Source of the DNA: Clostridiales bacterium | Lineage (GTDB): Bacteria > Bacillota > Clostridia > Christensenellales > Borkfalkiaceae | Assembly (NCBI GenBank): GCA_015069525.1 | Contig: SVIK01000062.1 | Coordinates: forward strand, 1-8,962 | DNA length: 8,962 nucleotides | Direction of reading: 5' to 3' | Shown here: one piece after another, positions 5,880 to 8,962 of the stretch | Position numbering within the stretch: the stretch's first letter is position 1 | How the letters are laid out: each line of letters starts with the position of its first letter | The notes under the pieces: generated by a model | What the model was told of the DNA's origin: nothing | Database searches by the model: none | What the model saw: the letters and a program-made list of their open reading frames with translations, nothing else | Made by a program: the position numbers and the translations under genes

Positions 5880-5894
5880 TACGAAGGAATAGTT

Positions 5895-7355
5895 ATGAAC
5901 AAAATCGGGTTTGACAACAAACAATACCTTTCCTTACAATCGGAAAAAATAGCCGAACGCATCCAATCGTTTGGCGATAAGCTGTATCTTGAATTCGGGG
6001 GAAAACTGTTTGACGATTATCACGCTTCTCGCGTGTTGCCTGGGTTCGAACCCGACAGTAAAATTAAAATGTTGTTAAAGCTGAAAGACGTGGCGGAAAT
6101 CCTCGTCGTTATCAGCGCAAACGATATTATCAAAAATAAGTACAGAAGCGACCTTGGCATCACCTACGACGCCGACGTCATCCGCCTTTTGGATATTTTC
6201 CAAGCCAAAGGCTTGTATGTAGGGAGCGTCGTTATGACGATGTACTCCCCCCAGCCTGCCGTAGACGGATTTATCAAACGTTTGCAAAACCTTGGCGTCA
6301 ACGTATATAAGCATTACGCTATCGACGGCTACCCCTCCGACGTACAAAAAATCGTCAGCGACGAGGGCTATGGTAAAAACGAATACGTCCCGACAAGCAG
6401 AAAGCTCGTCGTTGTCACCGCGCCCGGCCCCGGGAGTGGAAAAATGGCGACTTGTCTTTCCCAACTCTATCACGAAAACAAGCGTGGTGTAAAAGCGGGT
6501 TATGCAAAATTTGAAACGTTCCCCGTTTGGAATTTGCCCCTTTCCCACCCCGTCAACTTGGCATACGAAGCGGCTACTGCCGATTTGAACGACGTCAATA
6601 TGATTGACCCGTACCATTTGGAAGCGTACGGACAGCTTGCCGTCAATTACAACCGCGACGTGGAAATTTTCCCCGTGGTATCGGCAATGCTCAACCAAAT
6701 CCTCGGCTATTCCCCTTACAAATCCCCTACGGATATGGGCGTAAACATGGCAGGCTTTTGCATCATCGACGACAACGCGTGCAAAATTGCCTCCGAAAAC
6801 GAAATCGTCCGCAGGTACTATTCGGCAATGTGCGACGCACGCAAGGGACGTATTAGCAAAGACGTCGTCGCCAAATTAGAGCTTTTAATGCGCAAATCGG
6901 GCATTTCCACGGAAAGCAGAAAGGCAATCGCCCCTGCCCTCGCCAAAGAACAAGCTACGGGCGCACCTGCCGTCGCTATCGAATTGAACGATAGCATCAT
7001 CGTGACGGGCAAAACGAGCGACCTACTCGGCGCAAGTGCGGCGGCACTTTTAAACGCCTTGAAAGCATTGGGCGGAATTGACGATAACATAGAGCTTATC
7101 TCTCCCACGATTATCGAGCCTTTACAACGGTTAAAAGTTAACCACATGGGCGCAAGCAACCCCCGTTTGCACACGGACGAAGTATTGATGGCGCTTTCCA
7201 TTTGCGCCGTATCCGACCCTATGGCAAAGCTTGCCGTAGAACAGCTTGACAAGCTTAAAAACTGCGAAATTCACTCCACGGTAATGCTCTCCCACGTGGA
7301 CGAGCGTACCTTCAAATCGCTTGGTATGCACGTGACGTGCGAACCGAAAAGATAA
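5895..7355 (+). CDS. UPF0371 / DUF1846 family protein
   Basis: A 486-aa soluble protein that I recognise as the UPF0371 (DUF1846) family, found in many Firmicutes and Actinobacteria; family length is close to this, so it looks complete. Its function is not established as far as I know. Visible features are the N-terminal start GFDNKQYLSLQSEKIAERI, a conserved EFGGKLFDDYHASRVLPGF segment (33-51), a glycine-rich nucleotide- or phosphate-binding-like loop APGPGSGKMATC (176-187), the FPVWNLPLSHPVNLAYEAAT segment (209-228) and a conserved MGVNMAGF stretch (281-288). The loop resembles a P-loop (GxGSGK), but no Walker B motif could be assigned. The ATG at 5895 has AAGGAA (5884-5889) at good spacing. 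It is a single-gene unit, and an inverted repeat over the -10 suggests repression. Enzyme activity is open. Confidence 0.9.
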   Translation: MNKIGFDNKQYLSLQSEKIAERIQSFGDKLYLEFGGKLFDDYHASRVLPGFEPDSKIKMLLKLKDVAEILVVISANDIIKNKYRSDLGITYDADVIRLLDIFQAKGLYVGSVVMTMYSPQPAVDGFIKRLQNLGVNVYKHYAIDGYPSDVQKIVSDEGYGKNEYVPTSRKLVVVTAPGPGSGKMATCLSQLYHENKRGVKAGYAKFETFPVWNLPLSHPVNLAYEAATADLNDVNMIDPYHLEAYGQLAVNYNRDVEIFPVVSAMLNQILGYSPYKSPTDMGVNMAGFCIIDDNACKIASENEIVRRYYSAMCDARKGRISKDVVAKLELLMRKSGISTESRKAIAPALAKEQATGAPAVAIELNDSIIVTGKTSDLLGASAAALLNALKALGGIDDNIELISPTIIEPLQRLKVNHMGASNPRLHTDEVLMALSICAVSDPMAKLAVEQLDKLKNCEIHSTVMLSHVDERTFKSLGMHVTCEPKR

Positions 7356-7365
7356 TAAGTATAGA

Positions 7366-7411
7366 AAAAAACACCCCGAAAGCAACCGCTTTCGGGGTGT
7401 TTTATTTTTCT
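7366..7411. terminator. Bidirectional terminator between UPF0371 and PHP genes
   Basis: A stem of about 16 bp (7368-7383 with 7388-7403; core ACACCCCGAAAGC) with a 4-nt loop AACC. T-rich tracts follow on the plus strand (7401-7415) and A-rich bases precede it (7364-7370), which read as T on the minus strand. It lies between two converging stop codons and can end both transcripts. Confidence 0.92.
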
Positions 7412-7413
7412 TT

Positions 7414-8430
7414 TTAACGCAATTCTTCCAAGCTATACGCACGCGTGTACGCCATTTTTCCACGTTCGTCTATCAAACGAAAACGGATGAACGGTTTTCT
7501 CCACGTCGAGGCGGTTTTCTTGTGCTCCAAATAAGGGCGGATATCGATATCCACGCTCGTCAACGGCTCTTTATGCATACAAGTATTGGAAGCAAAACGG
7601 CACTCCGTATTAAAATGTATTTCACGCACGGGCGAGCATTCGATATGCACGATACCGTCGTTTATCGAGAGCTCGTAAATTTCAGGGCCCGCCGAAGCGT
7701 AGAACTCACCCTTTTCAAGAGCGTTCATCACGGTGCCGTATTCCAGCTTTTCTGCGCTCACCATAACCCAACCACCGAAGCAATCCTCCAAAGCGTGCGC
7801 GTCGTCCGTCGCCAACGGGAACACCGTTTTCCCTTGCACAAGCAAATCGTTAAACGGTCTGTCCGTGTCGGATAAGCCTACTCTCTCGCTTAAATTGTTA
7901 TAGCATTCTACCCCCCAAAGCCCTTCAAGCTCGCCATAGTCGCCGTAATCTTGCAACGACCAAGTGGGATGATTGTAGCTAACCAAAAAGCCCTCCGCCT
8001 TAGCAAGCGCAATCGCCTTGTTCACTTCTTCTACGCCGTAATCGCGCTTGTATTGCACCGCCCATTGTTCTTTGGAAATTTTGGGCAATACGCTATCGAA
8101 AACGTAATGCTTGTCCCAAATGGAAATTACGCTCTTATTCGGGTTTTTGGAAAGAAAATTCAAATGATACGTTTTAATGTACGGATATCCCCCGTCCATG
8201 GGATATAAGTTGAAAGCAAGCTCCGTCGCCGTAATCGCCAAAAAGTTTTCATCCGAAAGCTCGTTATGCGGAACGAGTATCTCGTGGTCGGTATACGCCA
8301 CGATAGAATACCCCTTTTCCATGAACGCACGCTTGATTTCCTCAGGCGAAAGTTTTCCGTCCGATACTGTGCTATGCATATGCAAATTCGCTTTGTAATA
8401 CTTCCCTTGTGGCAATAAATGCTTCTTCAC
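7414..8430 (-). CDS. PHP-domain metal-dependent phosphoesterase
   Basis: A 338-aa cytoplasmic protein of the PHP (polymerase and histidinol phosphatase) superfamily. Metal ligands are easy to see: LHMHST (His17, His19), SDG (Asp24), YTDHE (Asp48, His49), TE (Glu70), YHLN (His89), NHP (His154) and TDDAH (Asp209/Asp210, His212). This set fits a two- or three-metal hydrolase acting on a phosphoester or a related small molecule. The end (about 240-338), from EFYASAGPEI, resembles the C-terminal part of CehA/McbA-like PHP proteins and looks beta-rich. The start is GTG at 8428-8430, with AGAGGTG (8437-8443) six bases upstream; no better ATG is present. It follows the PTS IIC gene by three bases, and its ribosome binding site lies in that gene's end, so the two are an operon with probable translational coupling. 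The substrate is unknown. Confidence 0.92.
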   Translation of the reverse strand: MKKHLLPQGKYYKANLHMHSTVSDGKLSPEEIKRAFMEKGYSIVAYTDHEILVPHNELSDENFLAITATELAFNLYPMDGGYPYIKTYHLNFLSKNPNKSVISIWDKHYVFDSVLPKISKEQWAVQYKRDYGVEEVNKAIALAKAEGFLVSYNHPTWSLQDYGDYGELEGLWGVECYNNLSERVGLSDTDRPFNDLLVQGKTVFPLATDDAHALEDCFGGWVMVSAEKLEYGTVMNALEKGEFYASAGPEIYELSINDGIVHIECSPVREIHFNTECRFASNTCMHKEPLTSVDIDIRPYLEHKKTASTWRKPFIRFRLIDERGKMAYTRAYSLEELR

Positions 8431-8433
8431 TTC

Positions 8434-8962
8434 TTACACCTCTAAGCTTTGGTCACCAAACTTTATCCAACCTTTTTTTCTCATAAATTCGCTCACCCCA
8501 AGCGATACAACCGCAGGGATAACGAACAGACAAAGCACGATACCAAGCACGGTATTGAGGGTAGATACGCCGTACAATGCGTTTGCGTCGATGACGCCGA
8601 AAAGCCCTACGAGCCCGCTCGTACCCATGCCACCGCCTACGTCCGTACAACGCATACCCAAAAGCACGGCAACCAAGCCCGCAATCGCACTCGCGATAAT
8701 TTCAGGGAGCATAATCATCGGCTTTTTCATGATATTAGGGATTTGCAACATGCTCGTACCGATACCCTGCGAAATCAATCCGCTCACCTTATTTTCTCTA
8801 TACGAAGCCACGGCAAAGCCAATCATATGCGCCGCACAACCAGCCACCGCAGCCCCGCCTGCAATCGCGAAAACTTCGGGATTTGCAAGCGCCGTTTCCG
8901 AACGGGCAATCGCAATCCAAATCGCGGCGGACGAGGTAGGCATCGTAAGCAAAATACCCATA
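8434..8962 (-). CDS. PTS_EIIC_2 / PfoR-type membrane protein (5' end outside window)
   Basis: The last 176 residues of an integral membrane protein entering from the right edge. Recognisable stretches are PTSSAAIWIAIA, the conserved CAAHMIGFAVASYRENKVSG, GIGTSMLQIPNIMKKP, LPEIIASAIAGLVAV and GGGMGTSGLVGLFG, which match the PTS EIIC_2 family. That family includes PfoR, the proposed perfringolysin regulator of Clostridium perfringens, and is often labelled putative toxin regulator. About four hydrophobic membrane segments are seen (around residues 30-52, 84-103, 110-122 and 132-158 of the visible part), then a short charged cytoplasmic tail (MRKKGWIKFGDQ). The Met at 8961 is internal and not the start. 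No IIA or IIB domain is visible, and real sugar transport is not shown for this branch. Its stop lies three bases before the PHP gene. Confidence 0.9.
   Translation of the reverse strand, partial: MGILLTMPTSSAAIWIAIARSETALANPEVFAIAGGAAVAGCAAHMIGFAVASYRENKVSGLISQGIGTSMLQIPNIMKKPMIMLPEIIASAIAGLVAVLLGMRCTDVGGGMGTSGLVGLFGVIDANALYGVSTLNTVLGIVLCLFVIPAVVSLGVSEFMRKKGWIKFGDQSLEV

Noticed and set aside
6075..6698. Minus-strand open frame of 207 codons inside the UPF0371 gene
   Set aside because: Antisense shadow of a well-recognised protein family; no upstream ribosome binding site or recognisable domain.
8959..8961. ATG at 8961 as the start of the PTS IIC gene
   Set aside because: It lies in the middle of conserved family sequence at the window edge, and the frame remains open to the end, so the gene begins outside.
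1..8962. Mobile element, phage, CRISPR array, tRNA or rRNA
   Set aside because: No transposase or integrase frame, no regularly spaced repeats, and no cloverleaf or ribosomal sequence was recognised.

Overview
The window looks like chromosomal DNA of a low-to-moderate-GC Gram-positive bacterium, most likely a gut-type Clostridia lineage; this is inference, not a species call. Supporting signs are strong AGGAG-type ribosome binding sites, sigma-A-type promoters, Lys-rich lipoprotein signal peptides with Gly/Ala-Cys lipoboxes, InlB-type (Listeria-Bacteroides) repeats, and a PfoR-like PTS IIC protein. I see no phage, insertion sequence, CRISPR, tRNA or rRNA gene. No gene-free stretch exceeds 300 bases.

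Layout, left to right. The 5' end of a lipoprotein gene (minus, cut by the window edge) has its own consensus promoter. Then come purA (adenylosuccinate synthetase, minus) with a structured leader and its own terminator, and, divergent from it, a NudC-like zinc-ribbon Nudix hydrolase (plus). A small lipoprotein (minus) converges on the Nudix gene. Divergent from that lipoprotein is a 69-aa XRE-family regulator (plus). A 793-aa lipoprotein (minus) with four InlB-type repeats and a glycoside-hydrolase-like domain converges on the regulator. Divergent from it is a UPF0371/DUF1846 protein (plus). A two-gene minus-strand operon closes the window: a PTS_EIIC_2/PfoR-type membrane protein (cut by the right edge) followed by a PHP-domain phosphoesterase with a GTG start and coupled translation.

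Most genes are single-gene units facing alternately. Convergent pairs share one hairpin terminator and divergent pairs share one promoter region. Six promoters can be read, and all six have exactly 17 bp between the -35 and -10 hexamers. The most notable point is the XRE regulator/lipoprotein pair: a 7+5+7 palindrome fills the spacer of the lipoprotein promoter, a third copy of its half-site abuts the regulator start codon, and the regulator has a TATAAT seven bases before its ATG and no ribosome binding site, as expected of a leaderless mRNA. The large lipoprotein is a plausible surface-anchored carbohydrate-active enzyme of unrecognised family. The remaining genes are mostly housekeeping-like, and I did not find an unmistakable multi-gene defence or biosynthetic system.
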